DNA from: Shewanella oncorhynchi
GTDB lineage: Bacteria; Pseudomonadota; Gammaproteobacteria; Enterobacterales; Shewanellaceae
Assembly (NCBI RefSeq): GCF_012584455.1
Contig: NZ_JABAEB010000010.1
Location: 124,001-188,000 of the forward strand
Length of the DNA stretch: 64,000 nt
Direction of reading: 5' to 3'
Shown here: positions 53,816 through 63,346 of the stretch, piece by piece
Numbering within the stretch: position 1 is the stretch's first letter
Layout of the letters: each line of letters starts with the position of its first letter
Made by a program: the position numbers and the translations under genes
Notes under the pieces: generated by a model
The model's input: only the letters and a program-made list of their open reading frames with translations
What the model was told of the DNA's origin: nothing
Databases searched by the model: none

Positions 53816-55135
53816 ATGCAAAATCAGTATTCACACATAGTGTTAGGTTTGGGGGCCACGGGCTTGTCCGTGGTGCGCTATTTGTGTGGAAAGGGCATTA
53901 CGCCATTGGTGATGGACAGTCGTCGGCAGCCTCCGGGTGCCGAAACGTTAGCGACGTCTTTTCCTGATGTGAAGCTGATTTCTGGCGGATTCGATTGCCG
54001 TTATCTCGTGCAAGCGACGCAGATCATTATCAGTCCCGGCATTGCCACTTATACCCCAGAGGTGCGTGCCGCTGTGGATATGGGCATCGAAGTGATTGGC
54101 GATGTGGAGCTATTTGCCCGTGAGATTGCTGACCGTAAACCTTGCGTTATCGGTATTACTGGCTCTAACGGTAAATCAACTGTCACTACGCTTGTGGGCG
54201 AAATGGCAAGGGAAGCGGGTATTGCCGTTGCCGTTGGTGGCAATATCGGTGTGCCTGCGCTGGATTTACTGCATGAAAATGCCGACTTATTTGTGCTTGA
54301 GTTGTCGAGCTTTCAATTGGAAACCACCCATAGCCTTAAGTGTGTGGTGGCGACCTGTTTGAATATCAGCGAAGACCACATGGATAGATACAGCGATATC
54401 GCTGCCTACCGCGAAGCTAAATTACGTTTATACAAACAAAGCCGCGCCGTGCTGTTTAATCGCGACGATAAACTGACCGTACCGCCAGAGCCAATGAACC
54501 AAAACAGTTTCGGTTTAGCTGCGCCAGAAGCGGACGAATGGGGTATCAGCGACAGCAAGATTTATCACGGCAGCAGCGAAATCATGCCGATCACAGAAGT
54601 ATCCCTGATTGGCAGCCATAACCATGCCAACCTACTCGCAGCAATGGCGCTTGTGGATGTTGTCGGTGTTGATAAACAGATTATGGCGAAAGTGGCGCGT
54701 AGCTTTACCGGCTTATCCCATCGCTGTGAAGTGGTTGGGATTAAGAATGGCGTGACCTATGTCAATGACTCGAAAGCGACGAACGTCGGCGCCACCGTTG
54801 CCGCGCTCGATGGTTTGAGTGATCACTTAGGCGATATTATTTTGATTGCTGGCGGCGACGGCAAAGGTGCTGATTTTAAACCTTTAGGCGTGGCATTAGC
54901 GAAAGTAACACACCTCATTACCTTAGGTCGTGATGGCAAAAAGATTGCTGCATTGAAAGACGGCTCGATAAGAGTCGACACTATGGCTGCTGCGGTAGCG
55001 AAAGCCGCTGAATTGGCAACCTCTGGTGATATCGTTTTATTATCGCCAGCCTGCGCCAGTTTAGATATGTACAGTAACTTCATGGCTCGAGGTGATGATT
55101 TTAGAAACCTCGTGGGACAACTTAATGGCGAGTGA
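53816..55135 (+). CDS. murD: UDP-MurNAc-L-Ala:D-Glu ligase
   Basis: Adds D-Glu to UDP-MurNAc-L-Ala. 439 residues (E. coli 438). N-terminal GLGATGLSVVRYL, ATP site GITGSNGKSTVTTLVGEM near 110, and YVNDSKATNVGATVAALDGL. The frame opens at TTG 53810, right after mraY, but ATG 53816 has AAGG at a proper distance and fits MurD length. Confidence 0.97.
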   Translation: MQNQYSHIVLGLGATGLSVVRYLCGKGITPLVMDSRRQPPGAETLATSFPDVKLISGGFDCRYLVQATQIIISPGIATYTPEVRAAVDMGIEVIGDVELFAREIADRKPCVIGITGSNGKSTVTTLVGEMAREAGIAVAVGGNIGVPALDLLHENADLFVLELSSFQLETTHSLKCVVATCLNISEDHMDRYSDIAAYREAKLRLYKQSRAVLFNRDDKLTVPPEPMNQNSFGLAAPEADEWGISDSKIYHGSSEIMPITEVSLIGSHNHANLLAAMALVDVVGVDKQIMAKVARSFTGLSHRCEVVGIKNGVTYVNDSKATNVGATVAALDGLSDHLGDIILIAGGDGKGADFKPLGVALAKVTHLITLGRDGKKIAALKDGSIRVDTMAAAVAKAAELATSGDIVLLSPACASLDMYSNFMARGDDFRNLVGQLNGE

Positions 55136-56336
55136 TGCAAGACAACTTAGCCTATTTGGGCGTTTGCGTTTAGCAATACCCAATTGGCAACGTGATACCG
55201 AAGTCCCGGGCGTGCAATTGTACGACCGTGCTTTGCTCGCGGCTGTGTTGTCTTTGATTAGCTTCGGCTTTGTAATGGTGATGTCAGCCTCTATGCCTGA
55301 AGCGCAAACGCTCACGGGGAACCCATTTTATTTTATGACTCGCCATGTGGGTTATTTAGTGGGTTGCTTATTCATTGCGGCATTTGTGCTAAGAGTAGAG
55401 ATGCAGACTTGGCAGCGCTGGAGCCCCATGTTGTTGTTGATTGTGGGTTTGATGTTGTTGGCTGTATTGGTGGTTGGCACTACGGTAAACGGTGCAACGC
55501 GTTGGTTATCCATAGGCCCTATTCGCATCCAGGTGGCGGAAGTCGCTAAATTTGCCTTCGCCATCTATATGGCGGGTTACTTAGTGAGGCGTCATCAGGA
55601 AGTGCGCGAGAATGCTAAAGGCTTCTATAAGCCGATTGCAGTATTTGCGATTTACGCTGTGCTGATTTTGATGCAGCCCGACTTAGGTACTGTGGTAGTG
55701 CTATTTGTGGGAACGGTTGGTCTATTGTTTTTAGCCGGTGCGCGTTTACTCGATTTCTTTGCCTTGATTTTTGCGGGCGTATTGGCGTTTGTGGCCCTAG
55801 TGCTATTGGAACCGTATCGTATCCGCCGAGTGACCTCCTTTATGGATCCTTGGCAAGATCCCTTCGGTAGCGGTTACCAGTTGACTCAATCTTTGATGGC
55901 CTATGGTCGCGGCGATTGGTTTGGCCAAGGGCTAGGTAATAGTATTCAAAAATTAGAATATTTACCCGAAGCGCACACAGACTTTATCTTTGCCGTGATC
56001 GGGGAAGAATTGGGCTTTATCGGCATTATTGCCGTGTTATCTGTACTGCTATTTGTGGCGCTGAGATCGATTCGTTTAGGTAATTTGTGTTTAGCCATGG
56101 ATAAGCCATTTGAAGGTTATTTAGGTTATGCCATCGGTATTTGGATTTGTTTCCAGACTGTGGTGAATGTCGGCGCGAGTATCGGCATGTTGCCAACCAA
56201 AGGGCTGACATTACCTTTTATCAGTTACGGTGGTAGTAGTTTATGGGTCATGACTGCGGCAGCGATGATGTTGTTGCGCATTGATTACGAGCGGCGCATG
56301 ACATTAGTTCAGGCCGTGCAAGGGAGATTGAAGTGA
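55125..56336 (+). CDS. ftsW: Septal peptidoglycan polymerase FtsW
   Basis: SEDS-family glycosyltransferase that works with FtsI. About 403 residues (E. coli 414), ten membrane helices. Signatures GNPFYFMTRHVGYLV, VAKFAFAIYMAGYLVRR, LMQPDLGTVVVLF with the key Asp, and PEAHTDFIFAVIGEELGFIG. Start taken at ATG 55125, within the end of murD (11-base overlap) after TGGGA; the frame is open to 55092. Confidence 0.95.
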   Translation: MASDARQLSLFGRLRLAIPNWQRDTEVPGVQLYDRALLAAVLSLISFGFVMVMSASMPEAQTLTGNPFYFMTRHVGYLVGCLFIAAFVLRVEMQTWQRWSPMLLLIVGLMLLAVLVVGTTVNGATRWLSIGPIRIQVAEVAKFAFAIYMAGYLVRRHQEVRENAKGFYKPIAVFAIYAVLILMQPDLGTVVVLFVGTVGLLFLAGARLLDFFALIFAGVLAFVALVLLEPYRIRRVTSFMDPWQDPFGSGYQLTQSLMAYGRGDWFGQGLGNSIQKLEYLPEAHTDFIFAVIGEELGFIGIIAVLSVLLFVALRSIRLGNLCLAMDKPFEGYLGYAIGIWICFQTVVNVGASIGMLPTKGLTLPFISYGGSSLWVMTAAAMMLLRIDYERRMTLVQAVQGRLK

Positions 56337-57424
56337 TGACTCCAACAGGAAAACGTATTTTAGTCATGGCGGGTGGTACGGGAGGACATGTGTTCCCGGC
56401 GCTGGCGGTGGCTAAGTATTTAGCTCAACAGGGTTGGCAAGTGCGTTGGTTAGGCACGGCTGATCGTATGGAGGCACGTTTAGTGCCCCAGTATGGATTT
56501 GATATTGATTTTATTGATATCAAAGGTGTGCGCGGTAATGGTTTGATCCGAAAACTCGCGGCGCCCTTTAAAGTGGTGCGTTCAATCTTGCAGGCTAAGG
56601 CCGTGATTGCGGAGTTTAAACCCGATGTGGTCCTTGGCATGGGCGGATTCGCCAGTGGCCCAGGTGGTGTTGCGGCAAGATTAGCCGGTATTCCACTGGT
56701 GCTGCATGAACAAAATGCCATCCCAGGGATGACAAACAAGTTGTTGTCGCGGATTGCGACGCAAGTGTTATGCGCCTTTAAAAATACCTTTACCACAGTG
56801 AAGGCCAAGGTCGTTGGTAATCCGATTCGCCAAGAACTGATTGCCTTAGGTGCAGAACCTAAGCATGAGGCTGATGAAGCCTTAAAAGTGCTCGTGGTCG
56901 GTGGCAGCCTTGGCGCCAAAGTATTTAACGATCTTATGCCAGAAGCTGTCGCGATACTGAGTCAGCAGCAGTCAGTGACGGTTTGGCATCAAGTGGGTAA
57001 AGATAATCTTACGGGCGTGAAGGCGGCATATCAGCAACAAGGACAAGATGGTGGCGTGAATATCGCTGAGTTTATCGACGATATGGAAGCCGCCTATCGC
57101 TGGGCTGATGTGGTATTGTGCCGAGCTGGCGCCTTGACTGTGTCTGAGTTAGCAGCGGTGGGGCTACCGAGTATTCTGGTACCTTATCCCCATGCAGTGG
57201 ATGATCACCAAACCCGTAACGCTCAAGTATTGGTTGAGGCTGGCGCAGCTTTCCTATTGCCACAGGCCATCTTGGATGTGAATAAACTGGCGAACAAATT
57301 ACAGTTGCTCGCCAATGACAGAACAGAATTAGCCCGTATGGGCCAAAGAGCGAGAGACGTTGCGGTACTGGATGCGACTGAACAAGTTGCCGCAGTGTGC
57401 ATCAGCCTTGCTGAGAAAGGATAA
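56336..57424 (+). CDS. murG: UDP-GlcNAc:lipid I transferase MurG
   Basis: Adds GlcNAc to lipid I, forming lipid II at the inner face of the membrane. 362 residues. G loops VMAGGTGGHVFPALAVA and VLGMGGFASGPGGVAA; HEQNAIPGMTNKLL; VVGGSLGAKVFND; RAGALTVSELAAVGLPSILVPYP as UDP-binding. Start at ATG 56336 overlapping the ftsW stop (TGATG); GTG 56333 is an alternative. Confidence 0.97.
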   Translation: MTPTGKRILVMAGGTGGHVFPALAVAKYLAQQGWQVRWLGTADRMEARLVPQYGFDIDFIDIKGVRGNGLIRKLAAPFKVVRSILQAKAVIAEFKPDVVLGMGGFASGPGGVAARLAGIPLVLHEQNAIPGMTNKLLSRIATQVLCAFKNTFTTVKAKVVGNPIRQELIALGAEPKHEADEALKVLVVGGSLGAKVFNDLMPEAVAILSQQQSVTVWHQVGKDNLTGVKAAYQQQGQDGGVNIAEFIDDMEAAYRWADVVLCRAGALTVSELAAVGLPSILVPYPHAVDDHQTRNAQVLVEAGAAFLLPQAILDVNKLANKLQLLANDRTELARMGQRARDVAVLDATEQVAAVCISLAEKG

Positions 57425-57426
57425 GC

Positions 57427-58893
57427 ATGACTAAGACAGAAAGATACGCACAACTGAGAAGCATGATCCCAGAAATGCGCCGTATTAAGCGTATTCACTT
57501 CGTCGGCATTGGCGGCGCGGGCATGGGCGGGATCGCCGAAGTGTTAGTGAACGAAGGCTATCAGGTGAGTGGTTCGGATATTGCGCAAAATGCCGTGACC
57601 GACAGATTGTGTTTACTCGGAGCCAAGATCCAAATTGGTCATGCCGCTGAAAACGTGCAGCAAGTGGATGTGGTCGTCATATCAACCGCGATTAATCTGG
57701 AAAATCCAGAAATCCTTGCCGCTAAAGAATTACGTATTCCTATTGTGCGTCGTGCTGAGATGTTAGCCGAGTTGATGCGTTATCGACATGGTGTCGCGAT
57801 TGCGGGCACCCATGGTAAAACCACGACAACGAGCCTTATCGCCAGCGTTTATGGCCAAGCTGGGCGGGACCCAACCTTTGTGATTGGTGGCTTGCTCAAC
57901 AGTGCCGGTACCAATGCCAGATTAGGCACCAGCCGTTATTTGATTGCCGAAGCCGATGAGAGTGATGCGAGCTTTTTGCATTTGCAGCCTATGGTCAGTG
58001 TGGTGACCAACATCGAAGCCGATCATATGGATACTTATGGCGGTGATTTTGAAAAACTGAAATCGACTTTTGTGGATTTTCTACACAACTTGCCGTTCTA
58101 CGGTGTCGCTGTGGTGTGCATTGATGATGCCGTCGTGCGTGAGATTCTGCCGCGTATTGGCCGTAAACACGTGACCTATGGTTTCAGTGATGATGCGGAC
58201 GTGCAAGCACTTAATTTTAGCCAGCAAGGTCATCAGTGCCGTTTTACTGTCAGACGTAAAGCTAAAGAAGATCTCGATCTGGTGTTGAATTTACCGGGTC
58301 AACATAATGTGCTCAATGCGTTAGCGGCCATTGCGGTGGCGACTGAAGATGAAATCGACGATAACGCTATTACTCAGGCTTTAGTGGAGTTCCAAGGTAT
58401 AGGGCGTCGTTTCCAGCATTTAGGCAAATTCGCCACGCCGAAGGGCGAAGTCATGTTAGTGGATGATTATGGTCATCATCCCAGCGAAGTTGCGGCGACC
58501 ATTAAAGCTGCGCGCGCAGGATGGCCTGATAGACGTTTGGTCATGGCGTATCAGCCGCACAGATACACTCGTACCCGTGATTTGTATGAGGATTTTGTGG
58601 AAGTGTTATCACAAGTGGATTGCTTATTGTTACTCGATATTTATAGTGCGGGTGAAGCGCCGATCACAGGTGCGGATGGTCGCGCATTATGTCGTTCAAT
58701 TCGCTTGCGTGGTCAGCTAGATCCGATCTTTATCGCAAGCCCAGATCTGCTTGCAGAAGTGCTGCCCGATGTATTGCAGGACGGGGATTTATTACTCACC
58801 CAAGGTGCGGGTAATATTGGCGCACTGTCACGACAGTTAGCGTCGTCTGGATTAGGGTTTGCTGTGGTGGAATTACCTGCGCAAGCAAGCTGA
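57427..58893 (+). CDS. murC: UDP-MurNAc:L-Ala ligase
   Basis: First amino acid of the stem peptide. 488 residues (E. coli 491). HFVGIGGAGMGGIAEVL nucleotide loop, ATP site AIAGTHGKTTTTSLIASV near 120, EADESDASFLHL, DDYGHHPSEVAATIKAAR. Next gene is ftsQ, 112 bases on; ddl, normally here in enterics, is absent. Confidence 0.98.
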   Translation: MTKTERYAQLRSMIPEMRRIKRIHFVGIGGAGMGGIAEVLVNEGYQVSGSDIAQNAVTDRLCLLGAKIQIGHAAENVQQVDVVVISTAINLENPEILAAKELRIPIVRRAEMLAELMRYRHGVAIAGTHGKTTTTSLIASVYGQAGRDPTFVIGGLLNSAGTNARLGTSRYLIAEADESDASFLHLQPMVSVVTNIEADHMDTYGGDFEKLKSTFVDFLHNLPFYGVAVVCIDDAVVREILPRIGRKHVTYGFSDDADVQALNFSQQGHQCRFTVRRKAKEDLDLVLNLPGQHNVLNALAAIAVATEDEIDDNAITQALVEFQGIGRRFQHLGKFATPKGEVMLVDDYGHHPSEVAATIKAARAGWPDRRLVMAYQPHRYTRTRDLYEDFVEVLSQVDCLLLLDIYSAGEAPITGADGRALCRSIRLRGQLDPIFIASPDLLAEVLPDVLQDGDLLLTQGAGNIGALSRQLASSGLGFAVVELPAQAS

Positions 58894-58927
58894 TCTTTAG
58901 CGCTTGATCTGCGAGAAAAAGGAAATT

Positions 58928-58955
58928 TTGACCAAAGGATTTTGGTCTATATAAT
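58928..58955 (+). promoter_or_regulatory. Promoter with embedded palindrome in the murC-ftsQ gap
   Basis: TTGACC (58928-58933), 16-base spacer, TATAAT (58950-58955). Between and across these lies the perfect inverted repeat GACCAAA-GGAT-TTTGGTC (58930-58947), covering most of the -35 and touching the -10. About 50 bases before ftsQ. The promoter would give ftsQAZ its own transcript; the palindrome has the place of an operator. Confidence 0.72.
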
Positions 58956-59005
58956 GGCCGGTTTTCTGTGGTTTTTAATGGGTGTCGTTAAAGGTGGGAT
59001 GAAGC

Positions 59006-59794
59006 GTGTCTTGGAGTGATAAGAGGCGGCACTGGCGGGCAAGAATGTCACGGTTTAATTGGTATCAATGGAGCGGGGCTGGCTTTTTATTCTTCATCGT
59101 AGCCAGTTTTGTATTTGGTGGCTATCAGTTACATAAATTTTTGAATGATGCCAGCAACTTGCCGATTGAGGCCGTTGCCATCAAAGGTGAGCGGGTTTAC
59201 ACCACAGATAAAGATATACAAGTAGCACTACAGCATTTAATGCAGCGCAGTTTTTTTAGTGCTGACATTACCTTAGTGCAGCAGGCGTTAGAAGCTTTAC
59301 CTTGGGTGTATCGCGCATCGGTAAGGCGTGAGTGGCCAGCGAAACTCAGGGTGTATTTGCAAGAGCAACAACCCGCAGCTCATTGGAATGGTGACTTGTG
59401 GTTGAACGTGCATGGAGAAGTATTCGAAGCGCCATCGCACCCAGAGCTTGAGCATTTACCGCAGTTATCTGGACCAAATGATATGGGCCTTGAGGTGTTG
59501 ACTGTCTATGCACAGATCAACTCCCTACTAAAGATTAATGGCTTTACCTTAGCCAGTTTGAATTTAACGCCACGACATGCGTGGCACGCGACCCTTGGAA
59601 ACGGTATCGTTTTAGATTTGGGTCGAGAAGATAAAATTGCACGGATACAACGATTTATTACTGTTTATCCGGTTTTGGCGAAACAAGAGAAATCCGTTGC
59701 CAGAGTAGATTTGCGCTACGACACAGGGTTGGCCGTAGGCTGGGGCGATGCACAAACAAGAGAGCCGATAATTAATGATCAAAAACCAAGATAG
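59006..59794 (+). CDS. ftsQ: Cell division protein FtsQ
   Basis: Bitopic protein of the FtsQLB complex. 262 residues (E. coli 276). Membrane helix ~24-43 (GAGFLFFIVASFVFGGYQL), POTRA domain starting LPIEAVAIKGERVYTTDKDI, and beta domain with ARVDLRYDTGLAVGW. Start GTG 59006 behind AGGTGGGA. Overlaps ftsA by 20 bases. Confidence 0.96.
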   Translation: MSWSDKRRHWRARMSRFNWYQWSGAGFLFFIVASFVFGGYQLHKFLNDASNLPIEAVAIKGERVYTTDKDIQVALQHLMQRSFFSADITLVQQALEALPWVYRASVRREWPAKLRVYLQEQQPAAHWNGDLWLNVHGEVFEAPSHPELEHLPQLSGPNDMGLEVLTVYAQINSLLKINGFTLASLNLTPRHAWHATLGNGIVLDLGREDKIARIQRFITVYPVLAKQEKSVARVDLRYDTGLAVGWGDAQTREPIINDQKPR

Positions 59795-61010
59795 AAACCT
59801 TATCGTCGGATTGGACATAGGAACCTCTAAGGTCGCAGTGATCATAGGCGAAGTTCTGCCCGATGGCGAAATTAGCATAGTCGGCCTTGGTAACCATCCC
59901 TCAAGGGGAATGGATAAAGGTGGCGTGAACGATTTAGATTCGATAGTTCGCAGTGTGCAACGTGCGCTCGATCAAGCGGAATTAATGGCGGATTGCCAAG
60001 TGTCATCGGTTTACTTGAGTATTTCGGGTAAACACATCGCCTGCCAAAATGAAAACGGCATGGTATCGATCAACGATGAAGAAGTGACACAGGAAGATGT
60101 TGATAACGTGATCCATACGGCTCGCTCGGTGAAGATCCCGACCGAACGTCGCATTTTACACGTGCTGCCGCAGGAATATGCAATCGACGTTCAAGACGGT
60201 ATTCGCAGCCCAATCGGTATGTCCGGTATGCGTATGGAGGCCAAGGTACACATAGTGACCTGCGCCAATGATATGGCGAAGAATATTACTAAGAGCGTTG
60301 AGCGTTGTGGCCTTAAGGTCGACGACTTAGTGTTCTCTGGGATTGCTTCAGCCGATGCTGTGTTGACCTTCGATGAGAAAGATTTAGGTGTGTGTATCGT
60401 CGATATCGGCGGTGGCACCACGGATATCGCGGTATATACCAATGGCGCCTTGCGTCATTGTGCGGTTGTACCGGTTGCAGGTAACCAAGTGACGAACGAC
60501 ATTGCGAAGATTTTCCGCACGCCGTCGTCACATGCTGAACAAATTAAAGTGCAGTTCGCCTGTGCTCGCAGTTCTATGGTGAGCCGCGAAGACAGTATTG
60601 AAGTGCCATCGGTAGGTGGTCGTCCATCGAGGAGCATGTCACGTCACACGCTCGCCGAAGTGGTAGAACCAAGATACCAAGAGCTGTTTGAGCTTGTGCT
60701 TAAAGAGTTGAAAGACAGTGGATTAGAAGATCAAATCGCCGCAGGTATTGTGCTCACAGGTGGCACAGCGTCGATTCAAGGTGTGGTTGATATTGCGGAA
60801 GCGACTTTTGGCATGCCAGTTCGCGTAGCGTCACCGCTACCGATCAAAGGTTTATATGAATACGTGGACCAGTCTATTTACTCCACAGGAGTCGGACTGC
60901 TTCATTACGGCGCACGACGGGTGATCGAACGTCAGTTCGAACGTCCTGAGCGCCAAGGGGTAACTAGCGCTTGGAATCGGGTCCAAAGCTGGTTTAAGGG
61001 CGAATTTTAA
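59775..61010 (+). CDS. ftsA: Cell division protein FtsA
   Basis: Actin-like ATPase that fixes FtsZ filaments to the membrane. 411 residues (E. coli 420). Phosphate loop VGLDIGTSKVAVIIGEV, 1C domain ~85-160, VCIVDIGGGTTDIAVY, and the C-terminal amphipathic membrane-targeting helix WNRVQSWFKGEF. 33 bases before ftsZ. Confidence 0.98.
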   Translation: MIKNQDRNLIVGLDIGTSKVAVIIGEVLPDGEISIVGLGNHPSRGMDKGGVNDLDSIVRSVQRALDQAELMADCQVSSVYLSISGKHIACQNENGMVSINDEEVTQEDVDNVIHTARSVKIPTERRILHVLPQEYAIDVQDGIRSPIGMSGMRMEAKVHIVTCANDMAKNITKSVERCGLKVDDLVFSGIASADAVLTFDEKDLGVCIVDIGGGTTDIAVYTNGALRHCAVVPVAGNQVTNDIAKIFRTPSSHAEQIKVQFACARSSMVSREDSIEVPSVGGRPSRSMSRHTLAEVVEPRYQELFELVLKELKDSGLEDQIAAGIVLTGGTASIQGVVDIAEATFGMPVRVASPLPIKGLYEYVDQSIYSTGVGLLHYGARRVIERQFERPERQGVTSAWNRVQSWFKGEF

Positions 61011-61043
61011 TTTTCATAACGCAGGCAACACGGAGATCAGACA

Positions 61044-62231
61044 ATGTTTGAGATCATGGATACTCACTCAGACGACGCGGTGATTAAAGTCATCGGCGTT
61101 GGCGGCGGCGGCGGTAACGCTGTCGAACATATGGTCAAACACAACATTGAAGGTGTTGAGTTTATCGTTACCAATACAGACGCTCAGGCCCTGAGAAAAT
61201 CAGGCGCTGGCTCAACAATTCAATTAGGACGCGATGTCACTAAAGGTCTTGGAGCAGGGGCAAACCCAGATGTGGGTCGTGCTGCAGCTGAAGAAGACCG
61301 CGAAAACATTCGCGCGGCAATCAAAGGTTCTGACATGATCTTTATCGCTGCCGGTATGGGCGGTGGTACAGGTACAGGTGCTGCACCTGTTGTGGCTCAA
61401 ATCGCACGTGAAGAAGGTATTCTGACCGTTGCGGTTGTGACTAAGCCTTTCCCATTCGAAGGGAAAAAACGTATGGCTTACGCTGAGCAAGGTATTGCTG
61501 AGCTGGCTAAGCACGTGGATTCGTTAATCACGATCCCGAACGAAAAATTATTAAAAGTATTGGGCCGTGGTACTTCTTTACTCGATGCGTTCGCCGCAGC
61601 GAATAACGTGTTACTTGGGGCGGTACAAGGTATTGCCGAGCTTATCACTCGTCCAGGTCTGATTAACGTCGACTTCGCCGACGTGAAGACTGTGATGTCT
61701 GAAATGGGTAATGCCATGATGGGTACTGGCGTCGCTCGCGGTGAAGACCGCGCTGAAGAAGCGGCCGAAGCTGCTGTTGCCAGCCCATTATTAGAAGACA
61801 TCGACTTAGCCGGTGCGCGTGGTGTGTTAGTTAACATTACTGCGGGTATGGACATGAGTATCGAAGAATTCGAAACTGTCGGTAATCACGTTAAGGCTTA
61901 CGCCTCTGACAACGCGACTGTGGTTGTTGGTGCTGTCATCGACCCTGAAATGAGTGATGAGCTGCGTGTAACCGTTGTTGCGACCGGTATTGGCGCTGAA
62001 AAGCGTCCAGATATCCAATTGGTTTCTAAACCTGCACCTCGTCCAGAGCCTGTAGTTGTTGAACCAAAAGTCGAAGCCTATGTCGAAGAAGCTGCACATG
62101 TGAACTATGCAGCGCCAAAAGGCAACGTGTTGCCAGCGGCTCCGCAGCCAGCTCCTACGCCTGCACCATCGACAAAGCATGAATTGGATTATCTTGATAT
62201 TCCAGCATTTTTGCGTAAGCAAGCCGACTAG
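61044..62231 (+). CDS. ftsZ: Cell division GTPase FtsZ
   Basis: Tubulin homologue that forms the Z-ring. 395 residues (E. coli 383). VIGVGGGGGNAVEHMV, tubulin signature GMGGGTGTGAAPVVA near 104-118, T7 loop GLINVDFADVKTVM, a Pro/Ala/Val-rich linker (~320-378), and the C-terminal peptide LDYLDIPAFLRKQAD that binds FtsA, ZipA and SlmA. Confidence 0.99.
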   Translation: MFEIMDTHSDDAVIKVIGVGGGGGNAVEHMVKHNIEGVEFIVTNTDAQALRKSGAGSTIQLGRDVTKGLGAGANPDVGRAAAEEDRENIRAAIKGSDMIFIAAGMGGGTGTGAAPVVAQIAREEGILTVAVVTKPFPFEGKKRMAYAEQGIAELAKHVDSLITIPNEKLLKVLGRGTSLLDAFAAANNVLLGAVQGIAELITRPGLINVDFADVKTVMSEMGNAMMGTGVARGEDRAEEAAEAAVASPLLEDIDLAGARGVLVNITAGMDMSIEEFETVGNHVKAYASDNATVVVGAVIDPEMSDELRVTVVATGIGAEKRPDIQLVSKPAPRPEPVVVEPKVEAYVEEAAHVNYAAPKGNVLPAAPQPAPTPAPSTKHELDYLDIPAFLRKQAD

Positions 62232-62309
62232 CGAGAGCGTTTGAGTCCAGCGTAATATGTGAGGTGTTGTTCGTTTTGGGCAATACCACAACATAGCTGC
62301 ATTTGTGTG

Positions 62310-62334
62310 ACATAATAAAGTTATGTTATTATGT
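62310..62334. promoter_or_regulatory. Perfect AT-rich inverted repeat between ftsZ and lpxC
   Basis: 9-bp arms ACATAATAA and TTATTATGT around AGTTATG. No G-C content or T-run for a terminator. About 80 bases before lpxC; the place suits an operator or promoter part. Function unknown. Confidence 0.5.
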
Positions 62335-62413
62335 TGAACCAGTGCGGCTCGATTTGCCGACGCTGAGTGTACAAATATTAGGCTTTATAATTGGCATATA
62401 AACGGGTAACTGA

Positions 62414-63334
62414 ATGATATTTCAACGAACTGTTCAGAAAATGGTGAAAACAACTGGTGTCGGATTGCATTCTGGCAACAAGGTCACTTTGAGCATTATG
62501 CCCGCGCCCGTTAATTCAGGGATCGTACTCGTGCGCACCGATTTGAGTCCTGCCGTCGCCATCCCAGCGAAGGCGGAGCAAGTTCGTGAAACCACTATGT
62601 GTACGGCACTTGTCAATGACGAAGGTATTCGTATCTCGACCATTGAGCATTTATTTGCAGCACTTGCGGGTTTAGGTATAGATAACGCTGTAATCGAAGT
62701 GGACGCGCCTGAAATTCCTATTATGGATGGCAGTGCAAGCCCATTCGTCTTCTTGTTGCAGTCTGCGGGTATTAAAGAGCAGGCCGCGCCTAAGAAGTAC
62801 TTAAAGATTAAGCGCCCTGTGCGCGTTGAAGATGGCGATAAATGGGCCGAGTTAAAACCGTTTAAAGGTTTTAGAGTCAATTTTAAAATTGATTTTGCGC
62901 ACCCAGAAATCGCTCGTAGCCAACAGCATGTGGTGATGGACTTTTCAACTTCTGCTTTCGTGAAAGATATCAGCCGCGCCCGTACTTTTGGGTTTATGCG
63001 TGATATCGAATATTTGCGAGCCAACAACCTAGCGTTGGGCGGCAGCATGGAAAACGCTGTTGTACTTGATGAATATCGCGTCCTTAATCCCGACGGCCTG
63101 CGTTATGAGGACGAATTTGTTAAGCACAAAATTCTAGATGCGTTTGGTGATTTATATGTAGCTGGGCACGCTATTTTAGGTGAGTTCACTGCTTATAAAA
63201 CTGGTCATGCGTTGAACAACCAATTGGTGCGTGCTTTACTCGCGCAACAAGATGCGTGGGAGTTGGTCAGCTTCGAAAAAGAAGCCGATGTCCCAGTCAG
63301 CTTTACCGTACCAGGTGGCGCTGTATTTGCTTAA
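62414..63334 (+). CDS. lpxC: UDP-3-O-acyl-GlcNAc deacetylase
   Basis: Zn2+ enzyme of the committed step of lipid A synthesis. 306 residues (E. coli 305). MIFQRTVQKMVKTTGVGLHSG start; Zn ligands in TIEHLFAAL and HKILDAFGDLYVAG (His and Asp); GHALNNQLVRALL contains the catalytic His. Single gene after ftsZ, as in most gammaproteobacteria. Confidence 0.98.
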   Translation: MIFQRTVQKMVKTTGVGLHSGNKVTLSIMPAPVNSGIVLVRTDLSPAVAIPAKAEQVRETTMCTALVNDEGIRISTIEHLFAALAGLGIDNAVIEVDAPEIPIMDGSASPFVFLLQSAGIKEQAAPKKYLKIKRPVRVEDGDKWAELKPFKGFRVNFKIDFAHPEIARSQQHVVMDFSTSAFVKDISRARTFGFMRDIEYLRANNLALGGSMENAVVLDEYRVLNPDGLRYEDEFVKHKILDAFGDLYVAGHAILGEFTAYKTGHALNNQLVRALLAQQDAWELVSFEKEADVPVSFTVPGGAVFA

Positions 63335-63346
63335 AAAGCGGTAAGA

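Noticed and set aside
55092..55124. Longer FtsW start at 55092
   Set aside because: Would overlap murD by 44 bases; TGGGA before ATG 55125 is a better start.
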